Below are positions 6,173-13,261 of a DNA stretch of 15,907 bases, piece by piece. A program made the position numbers and the translations under genes. Position 1 is the stretch's first letter. Each line of letters begins with the position of its first letter. Source of the DNA: Vulcanimicrobiota bacterium (GTDB lineage: Bacteria; Vulcanimicrobiota; Vulcanimicrobiia; Vulcanimicrobiales; Vulcanimicrobiaceae); the NCBI GenBank assembly GCA_019245275.1, contig JAFARW010000102.1, positions 1 through 15,907 on the forward strand. The letters run 5' to 3'. The notes beneath the pieces are model-generated. The model was not told where the DNA came from. It ran no database searches and was given only the letters and a program-made list of their open reading frames with translations.

Positions 6173-7723
6173 TTAAGCGGTTTTGATTGGCGCCGGCTGC
6201 GGCGTAAAAAGAATCCGGCCCGTCATCATCTCCGGAACCGGCAAATCAAGCAGCGTCAGCAACGTCGGCGCGACGTCGCCGAGCTTGCCGCCGCTTTGCA
6301 ATGTACCGGCAACGTTCTTGCCGATCAAAACGAACGGCACCCGGTTTGTGGTATGCGCGGTGAGCGGATTGCCTTCGTCGTCGATCTTCGCTTCGGCGTT
6401 CCCATGGTCGGCAGTAATTGCGAGGATACCGTCGGCTTCCAAGACCGCCGCCGCTAAACGCCCCAAACATTCGTCGACGACTTCCACACCCGCGATCGTC
6501 GGTTCCCATTTGCCGGTGTGGCCGACCATGTCAGGATTTGCGTAGTTCATGACGATCACATCGTGCGCTTGCCTGCGCAGATCTGCAATCGCGAAATCCG
6601 TGATCTCTTTCGCACGCATTTGCGGCGCGAGATCGTACGTCGCCACCGAGCGATCCGATGGAATCAGCTCGCGATCTTCACCTTGAAGCTTGTCCTCGCG
6701 TCCGCCGTTGAAGAAGTAGGTGACGTGCGCGTACTTTTCGGTTTCGGCGAGCCGCAATTGTCGCCACGCTGCTCTTGAGATCACATCTCCGAAAGTCTCG
6801 TATTGCGGCCTGGGACCGAAGAGCACCGGGTTGTCGAAATCTTCCTCGTACTTCGTCATCGTCGCGAACATTAGGTTGCGATAATGCCGGACCGTAAAGT
6901 GTGTGAAATCGCTGCGAGTGAACGCCAGTGTGATCTGACGAGCGCGGTCCGGGCGAAAATTCCAGAAGATGATTGCGTCGCCGTCCCCAACCGGCCGCGC
7001 TTCGCCGATAATCGTTGGGACGACGAATTCGTCATCTTCCCCGCGAGCGTACGCTGCGACAACTGCATCCGAGCCGCTCTGCGCATGGTTCGGTGCGCTC
7101 CCGCGCGCGATCGCGTCGTACGCTAATTGCGTGCGTTCCCACCGCCGGTCGCGATCCATCGCATAGTAGCGTCCGCAGATCGTCGCGATCGCATTCGGGC
7201 GTTCGACCTCCTTGAGTTTCGCTTCGAGTTGGCCGACGTAGAGCTTTGCGGAGCGTGGCGGCGTGTCGCGGCCGTCGAGGAAAGCATCGATTGCAAAATC
7301 GACGTTGGCTTGCGCGGCCGCATCGATGAGCGCCACGACATGGGTGAATGCGCTGTGCACGCAGCCGTCGGAAAGCAATCCCATCAAGTGCAGACGGCCG
7401 CCTGAGGAGCGCACGTGCTCGAACGCCGCCTCGAGCGTTGGATTGCGATTGAATTCGCCGCTCGAGATATCCGCATTGATCAGCACGACGCCTTGCGGAA
7501 CAACCCGACCGCTGCCCATGTTCAGGTGGCCGACTTCGCTGTTGCCCATGACGCCACGCGGCAGTCCGACTGCTTCCCCGCTCGCTTCGAGCATCGTCCA
7601 GGGATACGTCTTGAGGAAACGCTGCCAGTTCGGCAATCGAGCCGCCGCAATCGCGTTGCCGTGCGTTCGATCGCTGCAGCCCCAACCGTCGAGGACGGCG
7701 AGTACAAGTGGTTTATGCATCAT
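6173..7723 (-). CDS. gpmI: 2,3-bisphosphoglycerate-independent phosphoglycerate mutase
   Basis: iPGM interconverts 3- and 2-phosphoglycerate using two Mn2+ and a phosphoserine intermediate, in cytoplasmic glycolysis and gluconeogenesis. The 516-residue length is normal. Metal and catalytic blocks are visible: VLDGWG (10-15) with Asp12; GVMGNSEVGHLNMGSGRVV (57-75) with the nucleophile Ser62; LLSDGCVHS (116-124); the substrate loop FLDGRDTPP (148-156); FWNFRPDRARQ (253-263); and ADHGNAE near the C-terminus with the second metal site, followed by AHTTNRVPF. The start ATG at 7723 overlaps the tpiA stop as ATGA, so the two are translationally coupled; a second ATG follows at once. This is the last gene of the glycolytic operon. 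No hairpin-plus-T terminator is visible in the 13 bases before the convergent small gene. Confidence 0.97.
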   Translation of the reverse strand: MMHKPLVLAVLDGWGCSDRTHGNAIAAARLPNWQRFLKTYPWTMLEASGEAVGLPRGVMGNSEVGHLNMGSGRVVPQGVVLINADISSGEFNRNPTLEAAFEHVRSSGGRLHLMGLLSDGCVHSAFTHVVALIDAAAQANVDFAIDAFLDGRDTPPRSAKLYVGQLEAKLKEVERPNAIATICGRYYAMDRDRRWERTQLAYDAIARGSAPNHAQSGSDAVVAAYARGEDDEFVVPTIIGEARPVGDGDAIIFWNFRPDRARQITLAFTRSDFTHFTVRHYRNLMFATMTKYEEDFDNPVLFGPRPQYETFGDVISRAAWRQLRLAETEKYAHVTYFFNGGREDKLQGEDRELIPSDRSVATYDLAPQMRAKEITDFAIADLRRQAHDVIVMNYANPDMVGHTGKWEPTIAGVEVVDECLGRLAAAVLEADGILAITADHGNAEAKIDDEGNPLTAHTTNRVPFVLIGKNVAGTLQSGGKLGDVAPTLLTLLDLPVPEMMTGRILFTPQPAPIKTA

Positions 7724-8466
7724 CGCGGTGCTGCAGCGCGCACGATCGCCGCAAAGGAATCGGCGGCCAAGCTCGCGCCTCCGACGAGGGCTCCATCGAT
7801 GTTGGGCATCGCCGCATAGCCCGCCATATTCTGCGGCTTCACGCTTCCGCCGTAAAGAATGCGCACATCCTGCAGCTCCGCGTTAGCAGAACGAATTTCT
7901 TGCATCGTCGAATCCGCATTACGCGGATCGTCGCTACGCCCCGTTCCGATCGCCCAGATTGGCTCATACGCAAGCACGATTTGGCGTATCTGATTCGAGG
8001 TGAGGTCCCTTAACGCGGCATGCGTTTGCATGACGACCTTCGTTTTCGTCTGGCCGGCACTTTTTTCGTCAAGTGACTCACCGACCGCAATGATGGGCGT
8101 TATCGCGTGTTTGAGCGCCGCATGAGCCTTCTTGTTAACCGTCTCATCCGTTTCAGCGCAGAACGCTCGCCGCTCCGAGTGCCCGATGATCACATAGCCG
8201 ACGCCCAAATCTTTGAGCATCGGTGGCGAAATCTCGCCCGTGAAGGGGCCGGCATCTTCCCAGTGCATCGTTTGGGCGCCGAGCGCTATGCGCGATTGCC
8301 CGCGCAGGCGCTCGGAGACCGCTTGCAATGCCGTAAACGGCGGCGCGATCGCGACATCGACTGTGTCCGGAAATTGATCGACCACTGCGAGCAGACCGTC
8401 GACAAGTTGCACCGCCTGCGCAATCGTATCGTGCATCTTCCAGTTGCCGACGACAAGCGCTTTCAT
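7720..8466 (-). CDS. tpiA: Triosephosphate isomerase
   Basis: TpiA interconverts dihydroxyacetone phosphate and glyceraldehyde 3-phosphate. At 248 residues it is the standard single TIM barrel. The catalytic residues are all present: Lys10 in VVGNWKMH, His96 in YVIIGHSERR and Glu168 in AYEPIWAIGTG. The phosphate-binding YGGSVKP (205-211) and DGALVGGASL (224-233) are also intact. VGESLDE replaces the more usual VGETLEE. ATG 8466 is chosen because it forms an ATGA overlap with the pgk stop and gives the family-typical N-terminus. A GTG at 8472 would add two residues. It is coupled upstream to pgk and downstream to gpmI by four-base overlaps. Confidence 0.97.
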   Translation of the reverse strand: MKALVVGNWKMHDTIAQAVQLVDGLLAVVDQFPDTVDVAIAPPFTALQAVSERLRGQSRIALGAQTMHWEDAGPFTGEISPPMLKDLGVGYVIIGHSERRAFCAETDETVNKKAHAALKHAITPIIAVGESLDEKSAGQTKTKVVMQTHAALRDLTSNQIRQIVLAYEPIWAIGTGRSDDPRNADSTMQEIRSANAELQDVRILYGGSVKPQNMAGYAAMPNIDGALVGGASLAADSFAAIVRAAAPR

Positions 8467-9644
8467 GCGCACAAAGCCGCGATGCCGGGCAACGTCTTAC
8501 CTTCCAGGAATTCGAGTGTTGCGCCGCCGCCGGTCGAAAGGTGGCTGACTTGGGATGCGAAGCCCAATTCGTGCGCCGCTGCCGCTGCGTCGCCGCCACC
8601 GACAACGCTGAACGCACCATTTTGCGTTGCCTGGGCGATTGCTTCGCCGATCGCGCGCGTGCCGGACTGAAACGCCTTGCGTTCGTAGACGCCCATCGGA
8701 CCGTTGAAGACGATCGTCTTCGCGCGTTCGATTGAGCTTGAGTAAGCGCGCGCCGTCTGCACGCCGATATCCAAAATCATTCGGTCACGGATTCGGTCGA
8801 GCGGAACGTTTTGCGCTTCGCTTTCGGCGTCAATTGCCGGCGCAACGACGACGTCGGTCGGAAGTTGCAGGGGTATTGTTTTTGCCGCAGCGAGCGCGAG
8901 AATTGATTTCGCCGGCGCGAGGTCGTCATCGCGCAACGACCTTCCGACGCTGACATCCTGTGCGCACAAGAATGTGTTTGCCATGCCGCCGCCGATGCAG
9001 AAAGCTTGCACGCGCTCGATCAAGTTCGTGAAGACGCCGACTTTGTCTTTGACTTTTGCGCCGCCGATGATGCACACATACGGCTGCGCCGGGTTTTCAA
9101 GCAGTTTCGAAAGCGCATCGACCTCGGCTTCCATTAACAATCCGGCTGCGTTGGGGAGAAGATGCGCGACCCCTTCGGTCGACGCGTGCGCGCGATGCGC
9201 GGTTCCAAACGCGTCGTTGACGTAGACGTCGGCTAATCGCGCGAGCGAGCGCGCAAACGTTGGGTCGTTGTTTTCTTCGCCGGGGTGGAAGCGTACGTTC
9301 TCCAGCAGGAGGATCTCGCCGTCTTGCAAGGCCGCGGCCGCGGATTCCGCCGGCTCACCGATACAGTCGTCGGCAAATTTTACCGGCATGCCGAGGCGCT
9401 CTTCGAGCGCAGCAACGAGCGGTCGAAGCGAATACTTCGGTTCTCGCTTGCCGTCGGGCCGGCCGAGATGCGAGACGACGATCGTCCGCGAGTCGTGGCT
9501 GCGCAGATAGTGTAGCGTCGGTAAGGCGGCGTCGACGCGCGTGTAGTCGGCAATCTTGCTACCTTCAAGCGGAACGTTCAGATCTTCGCGCAGCAGCACG
9601 CGCTTGCCGCGAACGTCGAGATCGCGCAGCGTCCGGAGTTTCAA
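8463..9644 (-). CDS. pgk: Phosphoglycerate kinase
   Basis: PGK makes ATP and 3-phosphoglycerate from 1,3-bisphosphoglycerate and ADP. The N-terminal lobe has VLLREDLNVP (16-25, substrate-binding; REDLN where RxDFN is commoner), TIVVSHLGRP (54-63) and LLENVRFHPGEENND. The C-terminal lobe has IGGAKVKDKVGVF, the nucleotide loop FNGPMGVYE and VVGGGDAAAAA, where the usual motif is GGGDSAAA. The frame is open back to 9734, but that part lies inside gap and adds an unrelated arginine-rich head. The TTG at 9644 gives a 393-residue protein that fits the family and leaves 20 bases after gap. No ATG or GTG is available between the gap stop and the first conserved motif, so TTG initiation is the best reading. 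Confidence 0.95.
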   Translation of the reverse strand: MKLRTLRDLDVRGKRVLLREDLNVPLEGSKIADYTRVDAALPTLHYLRSHDSRTIVVSHLGRPDGKREPKYSLRPLVAALEERLGMPVKFADDCIGEPAESAAAALQDGEILLLENVRFHPGEENNDPTFARSLARLADVYVNDAFGTAHRAHASTEGVAHLLPNAAGLLMEAEVDALSKLLENPAQPYVCIIGGAKVKDKVGVFTNLIERVQAFCIGGGMANTFLCAQDVSVGRSLRDDDLAPAKSILALAAAKTIPLQLPTDVVVAPAIDAESEAQNVPLDRIRDRMILDIGVQTARAYSSSIERAKTIVFNGPMGVYERKAFQSGTRAIGEAIAQATQNGAFSVVGGGDAAAAAHELGFASQVSHLSTGGGATLEFLEGKTLPGIAALCA

Positions 9645-9664
9645 CGTTGATTCGTGGTCGGAAA

Positions 9665-10681
9665 CTACGCGCGAGCGGGGATTTTTTCGAGAACCTTCGC
9701 GGTCAGATCGGCGAGACGGCACGAGTAGCCCCACTCGTTGTCATACCATGCCGCAATCTGCACGAGATTGCCGCTCGCATTCGTTAACTTGCCGTCGACA
9801 ATCGAACTGTACTCGGATTTTTTGAAGTCGGCCGAAACAAGCTCTTCCTCGGTATATTGCATGATGCCGGCCAAACGGCCGCTCTGCGTCGCGCCGCGCA
9901 ACACGCTGTTGACTTCGTCGCGCGTCGTGCCGCGCTTCACTTGCGCGACGAGGTAGATCATCGAAACGGTCGGCGTCGGAACGCGCAACGCGAAGCCGTC
10001 GAACCGTCCTTCAACGGCTGGAATCGTCAGATAGAGCGCTTTCGCGGCGCCCGTTGACGTCGGGATGATGTTTGTGGCCGCGTTTCGTGCGCGTCGCAGA
10101 TCCTTGTGCGGTGCATCCAAGATGTTTTGATCGTTCGTGTAGGAGTGAACGGTTGTCATGAAACCGCGTTCCCAGCCGAACGTATCAACCAGCGGTTTGA
10201 CGGCCGTCGCCAAGCAATTCGTCGTGCACGAAGCGTTCGAGATGACGTGGTGCGCATCGGGATCGTACCGGTCGTCGTTGACGCCGAGCACGATCGTGAT
10301 ATCCTCGCCCTTGGCCGGCGCGGAGATGATCACTTTACGCGCGCCGCCGCCGTCGATATGCGCGCGCGCCTTCGCAGCATCGGTGAAGAGGCCGGTTGAT
10401 TCGACGACGAGATCGACGCCGAGATTCGCCCACGGAAGCTTGGCCGGGTCGCGTTCGGCAAAGACCTTGATAGACCGGCCGTCGACGATGAGACCGTCGC
10501 TCGAAGCGTCCACCGTGCCATCGAACCGCCCATAATTTGAATCGTATTTGAAGAGGTGCGCGCATTCGGCGGGGCTCGTCAAATCGTTGACGGCGACGAT
10601 CTGCACGCTCGGATGGTGCTCGAAAAGCGCCTTAGCGAAGTTTCTGCCGATTCGGCCGAAACCGTTGATTCCGATACGCAT
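9665..10681 (-). CDS. gap: Glyceraldehyde-3-phosphate dehydrogenase, type I
   Basis: GAPDH turns glyceraldehyde 3-phosphate, NAD+ and phosphate into 1,3-bisphosphoglycerate. From ATG 10681 it is 338 residues, the usual size. MRIGINGFGRIGRN is the Rossmann GxGxxG start, and Asp33 in AVNDLT points to NAD preference. SNASCTTNCLA (148-158) holds catalytic Cys152, TTVHSYTNDQ holds His179, and NIIPTSTGAAKA and WYDNEWGYS complete the family set. DAPHKDLRRAR also fits a glycolytic NAD enzyme rather than GapB. A GTG at 10708 lies in frame, forms a GTGA overlap with the whiA stop and has AAAGAG six bases upstream. It would add nine non-conserved residues and may be the true, coupled start. Only 20 bases separate it from pgk. 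Confidence 0.97.
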   Translation of the reverse strand: MRIGINGFGRIGRNFAKALFEHHPSVQIVAVNDLTSPAECAHLFKYDSNYGRFDGTVDASSDGLIVDGRSIKVFAERDPAKLPWANLGVDLVVESTGLFTDAAKARAHIDGGGARKVIISAPAKGEDITIVLGVNDDRYDPDAHHVISNASCTTNCLATAVKPLVDTFGWERGFMTTVHSYTNDQNILDAPHKDLRRARNAATNIIPTSTGAAKALYLTIPAVEGRFDGFALRVPTPTVSMIYLVAQVKRGTTRDEVNSVLRGATQSGRLAGIMQYTEEELVSADFKKSEYSSIVDGKLTNASGNLVQIAAWYDNEWGYSCRLADLTAKVLEKIPARA

Positions 10682-10704
10682 AGCGCCCGAGTTACTTGTA
10701 ACGC

Positions 10705-11610
10705 TCACAAGGCACTCTTTTTACCGGCAGCCGCTCGTGAATGCCTCCCGTGTGCGCCGCGCAATCGGGCAGCGAAGACCCGTAGTGATATGAAGCGGCT
10801 ATTGATTGCGGATTTCGTTGCGGGCGGATTGCACCGCCGGCCCAACTCTGCGAGCGTTTCGTCGGGATGTCGCACGCGCAGCTCGGCGATCTCGCGCAGC
10901 GCGCGCGGCAGCTTACGCAAACCGTAAATATCGGAAATCAATTCGATCGCGCGGCGCTGCGATACCGCGGCATTCGTTGCGCGCTCCAGGTTCGCGGCCT
11001 CGGAATTGACGAGGCGATGGATGCGGTTCTTCGTCTCCTTTAGAGCGCGTACGTCTTCGAGGTGCAAGACAGCGCCGTACGCGCCGATCGTCGAGAGCAG
11101 CGCCGTAACCGCTTCGAATTCTTTGTAGTAAAGAACCCCGCGTTTCTTGCGCCGCACCGATTTTGGCTCGCGCCGAATCGAACGCAGAAGCGATCGTAGT
11201 CGTTGCTCTGCCTGCGGGGACTGGAGAACGAATTCCAAGTGATAACCTCGAGCGCCCGCCGAGAGTGATCCGCAGGCGAGAAACGCGCCGCGCAGTTCGG
11301 CGATGCGATCGCAACGGCGCGCCGGCTTCGGCGGCGGCGCAAGAAACTGCTCGGGCAGTTCGATCGAGTAGGTGGGTTGTTTGCGGAGCCGTTCGTCCTG
11401 CACGCGGCGAATCGCCCGCGCTTTGCGATCTTCGAGCAGCGCCCAGAAAAGGCGCGCGACGGCGGGACGCTGTGTTTTGAAGTGCGCGACGGACTTGCGG
11501 CCATAGAACGCAAGGGCGATGGCGAGCGCGACGCGGCAATGCGCTTGCTCAGGCAAGTCGCGCGCAAGTGCATCCTTTGTGTCGGCCGAAAGCGTGCCGC
11601 GGTTCGTCAA
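10705..11610 (-). CDS. whiA: DNA-binding regulator WhiA
   Basis: WhiA combines an N-terminal homing-endonuclease-like (LAGLIDADG-derived) fold with a C-terminal helix-turn-helix. It is a sporulation regulator in Streptomyces and a division/chromosome-segregation factor in Bacillus. Here TLSADTKDALAR near the start aligns with the family's SFSxEVKxELAR. CDRIAELRGAFLACGSLSAGARGYHLEF is the endonuclease-like core, and VRRKKRGVLYYKEFEAVTALLSTIGA fits the rest of that domain. The end, HPDETLAELGRRCNPPATKSAINSRFISL, matches the WhiA helix-turn-helix (HPExSLxELGxxLxPPxxKSxVNHRLxKL). TTG 11610 is chosen: GAAGGG lies eight bases upstream and TTGA overlaps the rqcP stop. GTG 11619 is the alternative (three residues longer) but the ribosome site would touch it. 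It sits where CggR sits in Bacillus gap operons. Confidence 0.92.
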   Translation of the reverse strand: MTNRGTLSADTKDALARDLPEQAHCRVALAIALAFYGRKSVAHFKTQRPAVARLFWALLEDRKARAIRRVQDERLRKQPTYSIELPEQFLAPPPKPARRCDRIAELRGAFLACGSLSAGARGYHLEFVLQSPQAEQRLRSLLRSIRREPKSVRRKKRGVLYYKEFEAVTALLSTIGAYGAVLHLEDVRALKETKNRIHRLVNSEAANLERATNAAVSQRRAIELISDIYGLRKLPRALREIAELRVRHPDETLAELGRRCNPPATKSAINSRFISLRVFAARLRGAHGRHSRAAAGKKSAL

Positions 11611-11885
11611 TGCAGCCACCCTTCGGGATCATCCGGCCGCTGCGAAATGATTTCGTAAAGCTCCGCGGCTTGGATGCGCGGCGTCATGCGCTCCGGGACT
11701 TGCTTGACCAGAACTTGGACCAATTTTGTTGCATAATGGATGTCGAGCACGTCACCCGGTTTAACGCGATAGCCGGGTTTGAGGGGCCGTCCATCGCGCT
11801 CGATCCGCCCATGCTCGAGCGCTTCGTGCGCTTCGGAGCGCCGCTTTGAGAGGCGAGCAACTTTCAAAAACTTGTCTAGACGCAC
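11607..11885 (-). CDS. rqcP: S4-domain RNA-binding protein RqcP (YabO/Hsp15-like)
   Basis: This 92-residue S4 protein matches RqcP, which binds stalled 50S subunits and helps RqcH add alanine tails during ribosome-associated quality control. RLDKFLKVARLSKRRSEAHE (2-21) closely follows the family start (MRLDKFLKVSRLIKRRTLAxE), GRIERDGRPLKPGYRVKPGD (26-45) is the S4 turn, and an AAELYEII tail resembles the family end. The Hsp15 alternative is less likely because Hsp15 has a longer basic tail. The start is GTG 11885 with GAGG only two bases before it, so a leaderless start is possible (see the promoter entry). It is the first gene of the glycolytic operon and overlaps whiA, which is divergent from the SDR gene at 11927. 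Confidence 0.88.
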   Translation of the reverse strand: MRLDKFLKVARLSKRRSEAHEALEHGRIERDGRPLKPGYRVKPGDVLDIHYATKLVQVLVKQVPERMTPRIQAAELYEIISQRPDDPEGWLH

Positions 11886-11892
11886 GGCCTCA

Positions 11893-11923
11893 AGGATAGC
11901 AATAGCGTGGGGGAGATAGTCAA
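11893..11923 (-). promoter_or_regulatory. Candidate promoter of the rqcP-whiA-glycolysis operon
   Basis: On the minus strand TTGACT (11923-11918) is followed after 19 bases by TATCCT (11898-11893). The spacer is longer than ideal. Transcription would begin close to the GTG at 11885, giving a nearly leaderless message. The whole divergent gap is only 41 bases, so the promoter is confined to it or to the neighbouring gene. Confidence 0.35.
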
Positions 11924-11926
11924 GTC

Positions 11927-12688
11927 ATGAAGCGTATTGCCGTCACCGGTTCGCAAGGAACGATCGGCGCACGTCTGTGCGACGAGCTCGCGCAAGATCA
12001 TCATGTCGTTCGCATCGATCTGGAGCACGGCGACGTCGTGGCCGATGTCCGCGATATCGAAGCACTAAAGAAAGCGTTTGCGGGCTGCGATGCCGTGATC
12101 CACTTGGCCGGAGTCGTGGCCGTCGATGCGGCCTGGGACGACGTCTATACGACGAACATCGGCGGAACGTACAACGCCTACGAAGCGGCGCGCATCTGCG
12201 GGGTGCCGCAAGTGATTTTTGCAAGTTCGAATCATTGCGTCGGCATGTACGAGGTGCAGAATGCGCCGGCGTTGTACGAGCCCGGTTTTGGGCTCGTCGT
12301 GCGCACCGACGATCCCTATCGTCCCGATGGTCTCTATGGCGTGTGGAAAGCGTTTGGTGAAGCGATCGGCCGCTATTACAGCGACGCATATGGAATGCGG
12401 ATCGCGTGCGTGCGGATCGGATCGATCATCGCGGCCGACGATCCGAAACATGCGAGCGTGCGCGAGGGCAGCGGGTGGCTCAACCTCACCGACGAGCAGA
12501 AGTTCAAACGCCTTGCTGCAACGTGGATGTCGCACCGCGACTTCGCACGACTCGTCCGCGCGATTATCGCGAATGAAACGGTGCCGTTTGCGGTCGTCTA
12601 CGGTGTGGGCGACAACGCGACGCGCTTTTGGGACTTGGAGCCGGGCCGCGCGCTCTTTGGCTTTTGGCCGGAAGACGGCACACAATGA
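11927..12688 (+). CDS. NAD-dependent SDR epimerase/dehydratase, uronate-dehydrogenase-like
   Basis: The product is an extended-type SDR oxidoreductase of 253 residues. The Rossmann motif GSQGTIG (8-14) and Asp31 at the end of the second strand favour NAD. HLAGVV (59-64) is the family's NAD-loop, and the active site is Ser101 with YGVWK (Tyr137 and Lys141). FASSNHCVGMY (98-108), the DDPYRPDGLYG stretch, CVRIGS (161-166) and the tail FWDLEPGRALFGFWPED closely resemble uronate dehydrogenases, which oxidise glucuronate or galacturonate to the lactone. The short length, without the extra substrate domain of sugar epimerases, agrees. GGGGGAG at about 11909-11915 precedes the ATG. No other uronate-pathway gene is seen beside it, so the substrate is unproved; other NAD sugar-acid or steroid-type SDRs are possible. 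Confidence 0.8.
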   Translation: MKRIAVTGSQGTIGARLCDELAQDHHVVRIDLEHGDVVADVRDIEALKKAFAGCDAVIHLAGVVAVDAAWDDVYTTNIGGTYNAYEAARICGVPQVIFASSNHCVGMYEVQNAPALYEPGFGLVVRTDDPYRPDGLYGVWKAFGEAIGRYYSDAYGMRIACVRIGSIIAADDPKHASVREGSGWLNLTDEQKFKRLAATWMSHRDFARLVRAIIANETVPFAVVYGVGDNATRFWDLEPGRALFGFWPEDGTQ

Positions 12689-12693
12689 TTATG

Positions 12694-12724
12694 TTGACCT
12701 ATCGCGATATATCGGATAGTATCG
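12694..12724 (+). promoter_or_regulatory. padR promoter with overlapping palindromic operator
   Basis: TTGACC (12694-12699) and TAGTAT (12717-12722) are separated by 17 bases, an ideal sigma-70-type layout. The spacer and -10 carry overlapping palindromes: TATCGCGATA (12700-12709), CGATATATCG (12705-12714) and GATA-G-TATC (12715-12723). A PadR dimer bound here would block polymerase, so this is the likely autoregulatory operator. The -10 ends six bases before the ATG at 12729, so the message is predicted to start at or next to the start codon. Confidence 0.65.
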
Positions 12725-12728
12725 CTAA

Positions 12729-13256
12729 ATGGATATGAATATGGGTGATTGGTCGGGGCGGCCATGGTCGGGTTGGAGCGCGCATTTCCGGCGAGGCCGC
12801 AGGATGCGGCGCGGCGCCCTGCGGTTTGCGATCCTAAAGTTGCTTGCCGGTGGTGCGCGGCACGGTTACGACCTCCTACGAGAGATGCGCGAGCGCGGTT
12901 GGGGCATGCCAGGGCCGGCCAGCGTTTATCCTGTGCTCACGATGCTCGAGGAAGCCGGTTTCGTTAAGCGGCGCGACGAGGGTGATCGACGCATCTACGA
13001 ACTGACGCCGGAAGGGCGCGAATTCTTGCACGAACATGCGGATCGCGTGAATGAGATCCTTGCGGATCTTTGTCAGCGCGCGCGCGAACAAGATTCCGGC
13101 AGTGAGAGCCGTCAGGCGATGCGTCAGTCGGCCGAACGCTTGATGCGCGCGGTATCGCAAGTCGAACTGTCAGAGAACCAGCAGACGCAAACCCGGGTTC
13201 AAGAAATCATGGATCGGGCGCGCAAGGAGATTTACGCGTTGCTTGCTGAGGAGTAA
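12729..13256 (+). CDS. PadR-family transcriptional repressor
   Basis: PadR proteins are winged-helix repressors that bind small toxic molecules or drugs and often control an adjacent pump. After a Gly/Arg/Trp-rich head (1-26), residues 28-100 form the PadR domain. ALRFAILKLLAGGARHGYDLLREM contains the HGYxLxxxM signature, GPASVYPVLTMLEEAGFVKRR is the recognition helix and wing entry, and GDRRIYELTPEGREFL is the wing. The remaining 75 residues are helical, matching the dimerising C-terminal helices. The first ATG, 12729, is used; ATG codons at 12735 and 12741 are also in frame. No Shine-Dalgarno site precedes any of them, which fits leaderless translation from the promoter just upstream. It ends five bases before the MATE pump gene, forming one operon. 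Confidence 0.9.
   Translation: MDMNMGDWSGRPWSGWSAHFRRGRRMRRGALRFAILKLLAGGARHGYDLLREMRERGWGMPGPASVYPVLTMLEEAGFVKRRDEGDRRIYELTPEGREFLHEHADRVNEILADLCQRAREQDSGSESRQAMRQSAERLMRAVSQVELSENQQTQTRVQEIMDRARKEIYALLAEE
13248..13253 (+). promoter_or_regulatory. Shine-Dalgarno site fixing the GTG start of the MATE gene
   Basis: GAGGAG, inside the last codons of padR, is eight bases before GTG 13262 and decides that start over later ATG codons. Confidence 0.75.
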
Positions 13257-13261
13257 GCGCG

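Noticed and set aside
9645..9734. Upstream extension of pgk into gap
   Set aside because: Arginine/serine-rich head absent from the family and buried inside the gap coding sequence.
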